From: an uncultured Bacteroidota bacterium
Lineage (GTDB): Bacteria > Bacteroidota > Bacteroidia > UBA7662
Direction: 5' to 3'
Length of the DNA: 21,522 nucleotides
Assembly: GCA_903856555.1 (NCBI GenBank)
Contig: CAIOCC010000167.1
Span: forward strand, 1 to 21,522
This document shows positions 7,946-16,007 of the stretch, piece after piece; position 1 is the first letter of the stretch; the number at the start of each line of letters is the position of its first letter. Both the position numbers and the translations under genes were made by a program. The notes below the pieces were generated by a model that ran no database searches, was not told the origin of the DNA, and saw nothing but the letters and a program-made list of their open reading frames with translations.

Positions 7946-8602
7946 CTAGAAGACACGGTACCCCAGACCAACGGCCACGTAGGACGTTCGCATTTCTACC
8001 AAGTCGCTGGTTCCCAAATTCATAAGCCCAGCGTTGTATCGTAGGTTCAGGAGCAATCCCGATTGGTGAGTGTACGATAGTTCGGTCTGCAGGCCCAGGT
8101 TAAAGGGTCGAGCAAAATCATTGACATCGTTGCCTATGCTGAGTTCTTCTTCAAGTTCCGTTTCTCCTTCGTGGGTATGGGATGTTGCGGATAGATGGTA
8201 AGCAAGGGCTGGACCGGCCGACAGTCCCAAAGAACCAGGACCAACGGGGAGGCTGTAGCGAAACAACAAAGGAATTTCCAGGGCGTTGATCCGGAAATCG
8301 TCGTGATGGTCTTCGTGCTTCAGACTCGCACCCAGTTGAACGAGGCCAAGGCCCGTCTGCAGGCCCAGGTTATCGGTCAAGGCATACCCCGCTAGGAGAC
8401 GTCCCTGCAGCCCGTTGAGTCGATGTAAATCATCGTTTGCCATCCCCAGGACGGACCATTGGAGGGACGCGATGCTGAGACCGGCATCCCCTTGGAGGGT
8501 CCAGGGGCTTTGGGCATGGGCGGAACTTCGAGCCAGGAGTAGACCCAAGACCAGGGCCCCAAGAGTTCGCTGCAGGGAGGGGATTGAAAGGATGTTTTTC
8601 AT
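7946..8602 (-). CDS. Small outer-membrane beta-barrel protein with His/acidic-rich loops
   Basis: A 218-residue protein. The frame is open upstream to 8869, inside the lipoprotein gene, but the ATG at 8602 starts a clear signal peptide (MKNILSIPSLQRTLGALVLG, cleavage near AHA-Q at residue 30). The rest is alternating amphipathic strands with glycine and aromatic ends and a terminal GLGYRVF, as in the OMP_b-brl_2 porin-like family of Bacteroidota. Two predicted loops are unusual: KHEDHHDD at 95-102 and a His/Glu-rich stretch at 141-153 (SHTHEGETELEEE). These could bind a divalent metal, which is inference. It lies 73 bases downstream of the lipoprotein gene on the same strand, and converges on the phosphatase fusion with only 24 bases between stop codons. 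The 73-base gap contains an A8 run (8651-8658) and only a weak promoter-like sequence, so co-transcription with the genes upstream is possible but unproven. Confidence 0.85.
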   Translation of the reverse strand: MKNILSIPSLQRTLGALVLGLLLARSSAHAQSPWTLQGDAGLSIASLQWSVLGMANDDLHRLNGLQGRLLAGYALTDNLGLQTGLGLVQLGASLKHEDHHDDFRINALEIPLLFRYSLPVGPGSLGLSAGPALAYHLSATSHTHEGETELEEELSIGNDVNDFARPFNLGLQTELSYTHQSGLLLNLRYNAGLMNLGTSDLVEMRTSYVAVGLGYRVF

Positions 8603-8675
8603 GGGTATCGTGGTTTTTTTGATGGATAGGGGTTTAAGGTAAGAAATGTTAAAAAAAACAAGTATGAGTAGGGGG

Positions 8676-9251
8676 CTAAGGTTGAACGACGAGGGGAAAT
8701 AGCACTTGGATATCGGAGTGGCCACTGCTTGCTCCGCTGTTGAGGTTCTTCCCAAATGCAATATGTCGCAAACCAATTTGAACATGCCCCGAACCGATGC
8801 GGCTCCTGCTTTGCCAGGAGCTTTGAAAACCCAACGGGAGGTTGAGGACATCACGGTCCGTGATGGCAACCGTCAAGAGGCTGGTATCGCTTTGGTAAAC
8901 AAAGAGGTGTTGGTTGCCCTGAGCCGTTATCAAGGGGTTTAAATCCTGCGGTGGGGAAGCGAGTTTGTTGGTCAATTGCAATTGGGCAGCATAGGTTCGA
9001 GATGGCCTCAATCGAAGGGTGTCCCAGCGCAGCGGTTGGTTGCCCCCTGCACCGTCCGGGTCGTCAAAGACAAAGGTGTCCCTTTGGACCGGAAAGGCGG
9101 AGGAATCGCTCAGGATCAGAGTCAACGTGGTCACGGTGCCGTGCTGACCGTCCGGTGATGGATTGTCCACTTGGGGACGGCATCCTGCCAGGAAAGTCAG
9201 GCCCACAAGGGGGATCAACCAAGGGGGGAGGGATAAGCCGAATCGATTCAT
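8676..9251 (-). CDS. Small lipoprotein partner of the TonB-dependent receptor
   Basis: A 191-residue protein with a lipobox LAGC placing the lipid-bearing cysteine at residue 24. After the linker come a strand-rich segment with TLTLILSDSS, a DDPDGAGGNQPLRWDTLRL motif, and a C-terminal half with LPLGFQS and VQIGLRHIAFGK, ending DIQVLFPLVVQP. I recognise this layout (threonine-rich strand, FxDPDGxGG, DTIxL, then LRHxPxxK and a final VxFPxxxQ) from small uncharacterised Bacteroidota lipoproteins next to TonB-dependent receptors; that is from memory, not a search. Its ATG overlaps the receptor stop as ATGA, so the two are translationally coupled and probably act together at the outer membrane. 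No enzymatic motif is visible. Confidence 0.82.
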   Translation of the reverse strand: MNRFGLSLPPWLIPLVGLTFLAGCRPQVDNPSPDGQHGTVTTLTLILSDSSAFPVQRDTFVFDDPDGAGGNQPLRWDTLRLRPSRTYAAQLQLTNKLASPPQDLNPLITAQGNQHLFVYQSDTSLLTVAITDRDVLNLPLGFQSSWQSRSRIGSGHVQIGLRHIAFGKNLNSGASSGHSDIQVLFPLVVQP

Positions 9252-11395
9252 GCTGGGTGATGGCGATGGAGGTGGTATTGGAGGCGAAGGCTTAGGTTGA
9301 GCCCCTGCTCATTCGAAAAATAACGAAGTCGGTTCATGTAATCCCGGTAACGGGTGTTCAGGAGGTTGTCCACGCTCAACATCCATTGAAGGTGCCCTCC
9401 GGGCCCCATGCCACCGGCATAGATGCGAACCAGGGTATAGGCAGAGGGTGCGGGGGCATAGTCAAGGGATGTGTTATTATCCGATCCCAGGGGGACACGG
9501 CTTTGGCGAGTGACATGGAGGGCTTCCACGCCGCCACTCAAGGTGCGCAGGAAGGTGAGGGGCAGGCCATCCGCAGGTTCGCGCTGTGCTGCATGATGAA
9601 GACCCACGGTCCATCGGTCGGCAGGCATCCAAACCAACCAAGACCCCCGGTTGCGCTCCCGTCCTCGTACCAAGGCAGCGGACATATCAAGGCGCCAACC
9701 CGAACCCAAAGGCAGGGAGGCTTTGTTATTCCAATGCGTTATGGTGGCATCCCTGCCAACGTAGGCAAATTGGGGATAGACCCCGTTAATGGTCTGCGCG
9801 GGGGGCTGTTGGGGTTCCAAAAAAATAAAGCCATCGATTTGGCGGCTACCGACCTGGCTGTGAAACAAGCGTCCGTTTTTTTTCCATTCCAACCCCAAAT
9901 TCCCGGTTAAGGTCTGCTCAGGCCCCAGGAGCGGGTTTCCTAATTCCAAGGCGGCCATGCCTTGGTGCAAGCCGTTGGCATACCATTCAGGGGCCGAAGG
10001 GGGCCTCCAACCGCTACCGGCGTTGAGGCTTAGCAGCCAGGCTGTTTGGGGTAGGCGATAATTCCAGGTCCAAGCCGCACTCCATCGGTGGAACGAACGC
10101 TCATCCCTCGTTACCGGGTCGTTCGGTTGGCTGCCCGGGGCGCGGTAATACGACTCAAAATCAACCTGGTCGAAACGGAGGGCCCATTCGTGCCTCCCCA
10201 TTTTGGCAGATTCCCAAGCCACGAGGGAATAGCCCCAAAGGTTTTGGTTTTGGTAATTGCGAATAAATTGACGGGCATTGCTGGCTTGGTTCAGGTTTTG
10301 TTGGAACATCAGACCGACCGCCTCTTCGAATCTCCAGCGTCCAAGGTTTTGGGAATAGGTATACGATGCCGTATGGGTGCCCAAAGCCAGGGCCATTTCG
10401 GGGAGAGGTAGAAAAGACCGGGTATCGTATTCTTTGCGTTGGTTGTCTTGGTATCCAAAGCGTAAGCTGCTCAAGCCACCCTGTGAATGGGCTCGCTGCA
10501 TGTGCAGGCTGTATTGGAGGTGAAGGACCTCCTGCAGGGGTCTTTGGATTTGGTAACCAAAACGCCCCTCCCAAAGGGGTACAGAACTTTCCAGCGCCCT
10601 TTGAAGGTCCTCGGTGTTTTCGACATGGGCGCCAGGGTAGAGACCTTGGCGGAGGTGGTAAAGTCGTAAATAATTATTGATGAGCCATTTACCATGGCTG
10701 TATTGAAGCTCTGCTGTTGTGCTCTGCTCACGGGTTCCGGTATTGGCGAGGTAGGCGCCCGGCAAACGCAGATTACCACTCATGCGGCTACTCCCCTGCC
10801 ATCGCCATTGAAGTCGACCGTTGCGAGAGGCGGGACCCTGCAAACGCAGATGGGTACCGATCAATCCGTTGTTACTCATCCAAACAGTGGAAGCATGGGC
10901 GTCCAAGTGTCCATGCTGTAGCAGAGGAGGCGCTTGCAGGTCCAAGACCCCACCGATCGCTTCGGGGCCGTGTCGAAGGCTGGCAGCAGCCTGCAGGATG
11001 GCCCATTCGCCTTCTTGGAACGGGTCAATTTCGGGGGCATGGTCGCTGCCCCATTGCTGCCCTTCCAAACGGACCCCGTCTTGGAGGATGAGAATGCGTT
11101 GGCTGTGCAAGCCGTTGATCACGGGTTTGGCCAGTTGAGTTCCAGATGACAAAACGCTCATCCCAGGTACGGCTTCCAATTGCCGGGCCATGGGCGTTCC
11201 GGAATGTTCAAATCGTCGCAACGGATCCAGTCGTTGGAGGTCCGGGGTGGTGGTCTTTTTTTCTGCAAGAACGTCCACCGTTTGGAGTTGCAATTTCTGA
11301 ATGCTATCCGTGGACGGGGCCCCCTTGGAGGAACCCTCACGGAATGGACCTGTTGGTGAAACCAAGACGAAAAGCACCGTTAATAAATGCAACAT
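9248..11395 (-). CDS. TonB-dependent outer-membrane receptor, possibly for a metal or metal chelate
   Basis: A 715-residue receptor. A short hydrophobic leader (MLHLLTVLFVLVSPTGPF) precedes a plug domain (about 45-165) with PMARQLEAVPGMSV, a PVINGLHSQRILILQDGVRL stretch, GGVLDLQ, and a barrel closing with a LNTRYRDYMNRLRYFSNEQG segment typical of Bacteroidota receptors. It lacks the carboxypeptidase-like N-terminal domain and the SusD partner of glycan receptors. The plug motif QWGSDHAPEIDPF, the His-rich tail (HLHRHHPA) and the small lipoprotein encoded downstream fit a metal-type receptor better than a glycan one; this is inference. The start is constrained by the promoter: the -7 box lies five bases upstream and the next in-frame Met is near residue 69, inside the plug. 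Confidence 0.92.
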   Translation of the reverse strand: MLHLLTVLFVLVSPTGPFREGSSKGAPSTDSIQKLQLQTVDVLAEKKTTTPDLQRLDPLRRFEHSGTPMARQLEAVPGMSVLSSGTQLAKPVINGLHSQRILILQDGVRLEGQQWGSDHAPEIDPFQEGEWAILQAAASLRHGPEAIGGVLDLQAPPLLQHGHLDAHASTVWMSNNGLIGTHLRLQGPASRNGRLQWRWQGSSRMSGNLRLPGAYLANTGTREQSTTAELQYSHGKWLINNYLRLYHLRQGLYPGAHVENTEDLQRALESSVPLWEGRFGYQIQRPLQEVLHLQYSLHMQRAHSQGGLSSLRFGYQDNQRKEYDTRSFLPLPEMALALGTHTASYTYSQNLGRWRFEEAVGLMFQQNLNQASNARQFIRNYQNQNLWGYSLVAWESAKMGRHEWALRFDQVDFESYYRAPGSQPNDPVTRDERSFHRWSAAWTWNYRLPQTAWLLSLNAGSGWRPPSAPEWYANGLHQGMAALELGNPLLGPEQTLTGNLGLEWKKNGRLFHSQVGSRQIDGFIFLEPQQPPAQTINGVYPQFAYVGRDATITHWNNKASLPLGSGWRLDMSAALVRGRERNRGSWLVWMPADRWTVGLHHAAQREPADGLPLTFLRTLSGGVEALHVTRQSRVPLGSDNNTSLDYAPAPSAYTLVRIYAGGMGPGGHLQWMLSVDNLLNTRYRDYMNRLRYFSNEQGLNLSLRLQYHLHRHHPA

Positions 11396-11400
11396 TGTTG

Positions 11401-11408
11401 CAAATATA
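11401..11408 (-). promoter_or_regulatory. -7 promoter box TATATTTG five bases before the receptor start codon
   Basis: On the minus strand, TATATTTG (exact TAnnTTTG) ends five bases before the ATG at 11395. No TTG lies at 17-23 bases upstream, so the -33 half is missing or degenerate. With the usual spacing the transcript would begin at the start codon itself, giving a leaderless mRNA. The 74-base gap to the divergent mutase gene must hold promoters for both directions. Confidence 0.42.
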
Positions 11409-11417
11409 AAGATTACA

Positions 11418-11448
11418 TTGTGTTTCCATCGTTATTTTCTTAATTTCG
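11418..11448 (+). promoter_or_regulatory. Probable promoter of the maltose operon, TTG-N20-TAATTTCG
   Basis: TTG at 11418-11420 is followed after 20 bases by TAATTTCG at 11441-11448, one mismatch from TAnnTTTG. It would give a leader of roughly 15-20 bases before the ATG at 11470. It is back to back with the receptor promoter in a 74-base region. I see no clear operator palindrome there. Confidence 0.35.
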
Positions 11449-11469
11449 GCCGCCATTCCAAGCCTTCCC

Positions 11470-12159
11470 ATGTCCCATCCCAATTCCTCTTCTCGATCTT
11501 CTACTATCAAAGCAGTCATTTTTGATTTGGACGGGGTTTTGGTCGATACCGCACGGTACCACGACCAGGCTTGGGAAGAATTGGCGACCGGTTTTGGCTA
11601 TGCCTTGACCGAAGCCGATCGGCATGCCCTCAAGGGTCGTTCCAGGGCGGATTCCTTGGAGTACATCTTGGAACAAGCTGGATGGGAAGATGCCGACCCC
11701 GCCCAAAAATCCCGTTGGTTGCAGGCCAAAAACGCTCGTTATCTGGAATTGGTCGAGGGGTTGACGCCCCACGATGCCGCCGAAGGAGCTCAAGATTTGT
11801 TGGTGCAATTGCGAGAAGCCGGTATCAAATTGGCCTTGGGTTCTGCCAGCCAAAACGCAACCAAAGTGTTGAGTAAGATTGGCATGGAAGGGGCCTTTGA
11901 TTCGGTGGTGGATGGTACCCGAACCACTCGTTCCAAACCCGACCCTCAGGTTTTTGAAATGGCTGCAAGCGACCTGGGTTTGGACCCCAAGGACTGCTTG
12001 GTGATCGAAGACGCGCCGGCGGGTATACAGGCGGCCTTGGCCGGGGGATTCAGGACGATTGGATTGGGAGACCCCGTGGTTTTGGCGCAGGCCCATCGAG
12101 TGGTCGCCTCCTTGAAGGAATTATCCTTGGATCAAGGGCACGTTCTTTTTGAAATATAG
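11470..12159 (+). CDS. pgmB: Beta-phosphoglucomutase (HAD superfamily)
   Basis: A 229-residue cytosolic enzyme that converts beta-glucose 1-phosphate to glucose 6-phosphate. The family motifs are all present: FDLDGVLVDTARYH with nucleophile Asp19 and acid/base Asp21, the cap-domain LKGRSRADSLE signature (54-64) that marks beta-phosphoglucomutase among HAD enzymes, GSASQNA (124-130), Lys156 in SKPDPQVF and the Mg-binding EDAPAGIQAA (Glu180, Asp181). Length agrees with the family norm of about 220. The first dozen residues (SHPNSSSRSS) are a Ser-rich extension without obvious role. It is the first gene of a three-gene unit: five bases separate it from the maltose phosphorylase that makes its substrate, which supports the specificity strongly. 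Confidence 0.94.
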   Translation: MSHPNSSSRSSTIKAVIFDLDGVLVDTARYHDQAWEELATGFGYALTEADRHALKGRSRADSLEYILEQAGWEDADPAQKSRWLQAKNARYLELVEGLTPHDAAEGAQDLLVQLREAGIKLALGSASQNATKVLSKIGMEGAFDSVVDGTRTTRSKPDPQVFEMAASDLGLDPKDCLVIEDAPAGIQAALAGGFRTIGLGDPVVLAQAHRVVASLKELSLDQGHVLFEI

Positions 12160-12164
12160 AACCT

Positions 12165-14471
12165 ATGAATAAAGCAATGTTTGGTTTGGACCCTTGGTTG
12201 GTAACCCAAGAAGGTTGGGACGCTGGATTGCATGAAGCGGCCGAGAGCATGTTCAGCCTTGGCAATGGTTTTTTTGGCCAACGGGCCATGCACGAAGAGG
12301 CCTATTCGGGGCATACGCTCCAGGGTTCTTACGTTGCAGGGGTTTATTACCCGGACAAAACGCGGGTTGGTTGGTGGAAAAACGGTTACCCTGAATATTT
12401 CGCCAAGGTTCTGAACGCCACCAATTGGTTGGACTTGGATTGGTCGGTGAACGGCCGTCGAGTCGACCTGGCCTCGTGGACCCCTGAATCGTACCGACGA
12501 TCCTTGAACATGCAGCGGGGTATGTTAAACAGGGATTTTGAACTCCGAACCGAGGATGGAATTCGGATCGAGGTTCAGTGCGAGCGTTGGATTTGCAAAG
12601 ACCGGCCCCATTTGGCCTGTCTTTCGTACCGCATTACTGCCCATTCGCCCTGCGATTTGGAATTGGTTTCCGGACTGAACGGGCAGGTCCGCAACAAGGA
12701 TGCCAATTACGAGGAGCTGTTTTGGCAAAGGTGCTTCGAAGAGGGCGGTCCCCACGGATATGTGCAGACCAAAACCGCCAAATTGGATTTTGAGGTGGGG
12801 GTGGCCGCCGAGCACCGTTGGGAATTCCCGGAGGGTCGTGGCAACGGACCTTCGGCGTGGGAAACATCGGAATGGGTGAGCCGACAACGCATGAGCGTGC
12901 ACCTGGAGGCCGGAGAAACCCTTGGTTTTACCAAACGAGTTGCCGTTCTTTCCACCCTCCATGCTTCATCCAAAGAACTCAAGGACCGAGCCTATGCCGT
13001 ACTCCAAGAGGTCCGACATCAAAGCCACGAGGAATTGGGCATGGAACAGGCCAAGGCCTGGGAAAGCATGTGGGAACAGGCTGATATTCAAATTGATGGC
13101 GACATCAAAGCTCAACAGGGCATTCGATTTAACATTTTCCACCTTCATCAGACCTACAACGGTTTGGACCATCGCCTGAACATTGGTCCCAAGGGTTTCA
13201 CCGGCGAGAAGTACGGGGGTTCGACCTACTGGGATACCGAGGCTTATTGCATTCCCTTTTATTTGGGAACAGCCCCTGCGCGGGTTGCTCGGCAATTGTT
13301 GGAGTACCGTTACCGTCAACTGGACAAAGCCATTGCCAATGCCAGCAAATTGGGGTTCAAAGACGGGGCGGCCTTGTTCCCCATGGTAACTATGAACGGC
13401 GAAGAGTGCCACAACGAATGGGAGATCACCTTTGAGGAGATTCACCGCAACGGGGCCATGGTCTATGCTATCGATCAGTACGTTCGATACACCGGTGACC
13501 GTTCGTATTGGTGGCAGGGTGGGCTGGAGGTGATGATAGGGATTGCTCGTTTCTGGGCGCAGCGGGTTCATTGGTCCGAGGTGCGCAAGGCCTGGGTGAT
13601 GCACGGGGTTACGGGTCCCAACGAATACGAAAACAATGTCAATAACAATTGGTACACCAATTACTTGGCCCGGTATTGTTGGCTTTACACCTTCAAGGTG
13701 ATCGAGGCAGTTCGCATGGAGCAAGCGGCGTTGTGGGAACAAACCAAGGTCAAGCTCCGTTGGGACGCTGCCGAGGCCCTGGATTGGCAACAAAAGGCGG
13801 AAAAAATCGCGTTGCCAGCGGATGACACCTTGGGTATTTGGTTGCAACAGGATGGTTACCTCGAAAAGGAGCAAATCATGGCCGCGGATCTTCCAGCGGA
13901 ACAGCGCCCCATCAACCAACACTGGTCTTGGGACCGCATCCTTCGGTCCTGTTTTATCAAGCAGGCCGATGTCTTGCAAGGCATGTTTGTTTTTGAGGAC
14001 GATTTCTCGGAGGAATCCCTTCGCAGAAACTTTGATTTTTACGAACCAAGAACCGTTCACGAATCTTCTCTTTCCCCCTGCGTTCATGCAGTCCTGGCGG
14101 CTCGCTTGGGAAAAATGGACAAGGCCTACGAAATGTATTTGCGGACATCCCGCTTGGATTTGGACGATTACAACCGCGAAGTGCACGAAGGACTTCATAT
14201 CACTTCCATGGCAGGGACCTGGATGGCGGTGGTGATGGGCTTTGGGGGACTGCGGATGATGGAGGACGGTTTGAGTTTATCGCCGGTCCTGCCGGCAGCC
14301 TGGACGGGTTACGCCTTTCGCTTGGATTGGCGGGGTGCTGATTTGCATTTTCGTCTCCAATCACAGGGTTTGGAATGCCGCTTGGAAGGTGTCGCGAACT
14401 GCGTTCTTCGGCTTTACGGTCAGGAGGTGACCTTGGAATCCGGAAAGCCTTTGGTGATTCAGCCGGAATAA
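12165..14471 (+). CDS. mapA: GH65 maltose phosphorylase
   Basis: A 768-residue protein of the usual GH65 length (about 750-770), without a signal peptide, so cytosolic. The family splits maltose with inorganic phosphate into glucose and beta-glucose 1-phosphate by inversion. Visible motifs include an N-terminal beta-sandwich, then GFTGEKYGGSTYWDTEAY (345-362) in the (alpha/alpha)6 barrel, HNEWEITFEEIHRNGAM (416-432), GPNEYENN with the general acid Glu487 (the same number as in Lactobacillus brevis maltose phosphorylase), the KQADV motif at 599-603 and HESSLSP at 632-638. Maltose is preferred over trehalose, kojibiose or nigerose by overall resemblance and by the adjacent pgmB and sugar transporter genes; exact disaccharide specificity cannot be fixed by eye. 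The long opposite-strand frames over this gene are shadows. Confidence 0.92.
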   Translation: MNKAMFGLDPWLVTQEGWDAGLHEAAESMFSLGNGFFGQRAMHEEAYSGHTLQGSYVAGVYYPDKTRVGWWKNGYPEYFAKVLNATNWLDLDWSVNGRRVDLASWTPESYRRSLNMQRGMLNRDFELRTEDGIRIEVQCERWICKDRPHLACLSYRITAHSPCDLELVSGLNGQVRNKDANYEELFWQRCFEEGGPHGYVQTKTAKLDFEVGVAAEHRWEFPEGRGNGPSAWETSEWVSRQRMSVHLEAGETLGFTKRVAVLSTLHASSKELKDRAYAVLQEVRHQSHEELGMEQAKAWESMWEQADIQIDGDIKAQQGIRFNIFHLHQTYNGLDHRLNIGPKGFTGEKYGGSTYWDTEAYCIPFYLGTAPARVARQLLEYRYRQLDKAIANASKLGFKDGAALFPMVTMNGEECHNEWEITFEEIHRNGAMVYAIDQYVRYTGDRSYWWQGGLEVMIGIARFWAQRVHWSEVRKAWVMHGVTGPNEYENNVNNNWYTNYLARYCWLYTFKVIEAVRMEQAALWEQTKVKLRWDAAEALDWQQKAEKIALPADDTLGIWLQQDGYLEKEQIMAADLPAEQRPINQHWSWDRILRSCFIKQADVLQGMFVFEDDFSEESLRRNFDFYEPRTVHESSLSPCVHAVLAARLGKMDKAYEMYLRTSRLDLDDYNREVHEGLHITSMAGTWMAVVMGFGGLRMMEDGLSLSPVLPAAWTGYAFRLDWRGADLHFRLQSQGLECRLEGVANCVLRLYGQEVTLESGKPLVIQPE

Positions 14472-14501
14472 GCTTAACTTTCCCTTCACAAAAAGGGCTA
14501 T

Positions 14502-15932
14502 ATGGCATTATCAACCGTCGCTCAGCGCGATGCTGCATCCGCCGGTGGATCCGGTACAGGGTCTTCCGGTGGGTCCGAACAGCGGCCCCCACTCCGATTT
14601 TGGCAGATTTGGAACATGTCCTTCGGGTTCCTGGGCATTCAATTCGGCTTTGCCCTGCAAGGTGGGTATATGTCTCGAATTTTCCAAACCCTGGGCGCCG
14701 ACAAGGACCAAATTCCGATGTTATGGATTGCCGCCCCGCTCACCGGTTTGCTGGTTCAACCCATCATCGGGTATCTCAGCGATCGAACTTGGAGCCCTCG
14801 CTTGGGCCGGCGCAGGCCGTTTTTTTTGGTGGGGGCTGTTTTGAGTTCCTTGGCTTTGTTTTGGGTCCCGTATTCTTCGGCGCTTTGGATGGCGGCCGGA
14901 TTCCTTTGGGTCTTGGATGCGTCCATTAATATTTCGATGGAGCCCTTTCGGGCGTTGGTGGCCGACAAGTTACCGGACCGTCAGCGATCCTATGGCTTTG
15001 TTGTCCAAACACTTATCATTGGTGTAGGGACTTGGGTCGCGTCCAATTTGCCTTGGCTATTGACCTGGATGGGTGTTTCCAACGAGGCTCCCCAAGGCAT
15101 GTTGCCCGATTCGGTTCGCTGGGCTTTTGGGATTGGGGCGGCTGTTTTTTTGTCTTCCATTCTTTGGACCATTGGGACGACGAGCGAAGATCCTCCTGCT
15201 GATTTGCAGGCCTTTCGCCAAAAGAATGCCCAGAGCGCCGGATTCTTTCGCGGGTTGGGCGAGATCCTAGACCAGGTTGGCCAGATGCCCGCGGTGATGT
15301 GGAAGTTGGGCTTGGTGCAGTTCTTCTCGTGGTTTGCCTTTTTTACCATGTGGTCCTTTGCCACCCCTGCCTTGACCGAGCATGTCTTTGGGGCACCCAT
15401 GCCGAATCCAGGTGCTGTTGATTTTGAGAAGGCTTTTGGGGCCTACAACCAAGCAGCCAACAAAGTGGGATCGGCCATGGGGCTTTATGGTTTGACTTCC
15501 ATGGGGTTCGCCTTGGTTTTGACCTTGGTAACAGCCTCTAGGTCCATCAATCGAAGGCTTATTCACGGGGTTTCTTTGGCATTGGGTGGTCTGGGTTTTG
15601 CGAGCATGACCCTGGCAGGCCCTGAATACCCCGAAATCATCAACCTGGGATTTGGTTTGATTGGCCTGGCATGGGGGAGTATTTTGAGCATGCCTTATGC
15701 CTTGCTTTCATCGCATGTGGCCCCGGAACGAATGGGCATTAGCATGGGACTTTTCAATATGTTTATTGTCATTCCTCAAATCGTGGCCGCCTTGGGCGGG
15801 GTCAACTGGACCTACAAGTTGCTTTTTGGAGAGGCCGTGATTCATACCATGAGTCTGGCCGGACTCAGTCTATTGCTCGGGGCTTTGTCCGTACTGGTCT
15901 TGCCCAGGAACGAGGGCCGGAACGAACATTAA
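14502..15932 (+). CDS. SLC45/GPH-like major facilitator sugar transporter, probably for maltose
   Basis: A 476-residue membrane protein with about twelve hydrophobic segments after a Ser/Gly-rich cytosolic N-terminus (about 1-30). LRFWQIWNMSFGFLGIQFGF opens the first segment. The loop between segments 2 and 3 carries SDRTWSPRLGRRRPFF (93-108), the form of the MFS loop typical of sucrose/maltose SLC45 and GPH-type sugar:cation symporters. NISMEPFRALVADKLPDRQR (143-162) is also characteristic of that group. It ends the pgmB-mapA unit, 30 bases after the phosphorylase stop, which makes maltose import the most likely job; sucrose or other disaccharides are alternatives. It would work in the inner membrane, probably by proton symport (family knowledge). 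Confidence 0.88.
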   Translation: MALSTVAQRDAASAGGSGTGSSGGSEQRPPLRFWQIWNMSFGFLGIQFGFALQGGYMSRIFQTLGADKDQIPMLWIAAPLTGLLVQPIIGYLSDRTWSPRLGRRRPFFLVGAVLSSLALFWVPYSSALWMAAGFLWVLDASINISMEPFRALVADKLPDRQRSYGFVVQTLIIGVGTWVASNLPWLLTWMGVSNEAPQGMLPDSVRWAFGIGAAVFLSSILWTIGTTSEDPPADLQAFRQKNAQSAGFFRGLGEILDQVGQMPAVMWKLGLVQFFSWFAFFTMWSFATPALTEHVFGAPMPNPGAVDFEKAFGAYNQAANKVGSAMGLYGLTSMGFALVLTLVTASRSINRRLIHGVSLALGGLGFASMTLAGPEYPEIINLGFGLIGLAWGSILSMPYALLSSHVAPERMGISMGLFNMFIVIPQIVAALGGVNWTYKLLFGEAVIHTMSLAGLSLLLGALSVLVLPRNEGRNEH

Positions 15933-15979
15933 AGTTTGGGTTCAATTTTTAAGAGCGGAATCCCTACGGCGGACCTGCT

Positions 15980-15987
15980 TATTTTTG
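15980..15987 (+). promoter_or_regulatory. -7 promoter box TATTTTTG before the ASH/CCRN protein gene
   Basis: TATTTTTG is an exact TAnnTTTG match 20 bases before the ATG at 16008. No TTG occurs at the expected 17-23 bases upstream; the nearest, at 15936-15938, is too far. The AT-rich leader following the box (aataaattcacc) is typical for the phylum. No good terminator hairpin for the transporter gene is visible in this 75-base gap. Confidence 0.35.
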
Positions 15988-16007
15988 AATAAATTCACCA
16001 ATTCCTT

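Noticed and set aside
8651..8658. A8 run as a phase-variable tract
   Set aside because: It is outside any coding frame, single, and only eight bases long. It may affect promoter spacing, but nothing in the sequence supports switching.
8603..8869. Upstream extension of the small barrel protein
   Set aside because: The extra 89 residues overlap the lipoprotein gene and precede a perfect signal peptide starting at 8602.
11440..12096. A 218-codon minus-strand frame opposite pgmB
   Set aside because: It is antisense to a gene with a complete HAD motif set, covers the divergent promoter region, and matches no known domain.
12966..14198. A 410-codon minus-strand frame inside the GH65 gene
   Set aside because: It is the complement of a strongly conserved enzyme gene. 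Its translation has no recognisable motif; it stays open because of GC-biased codon use.
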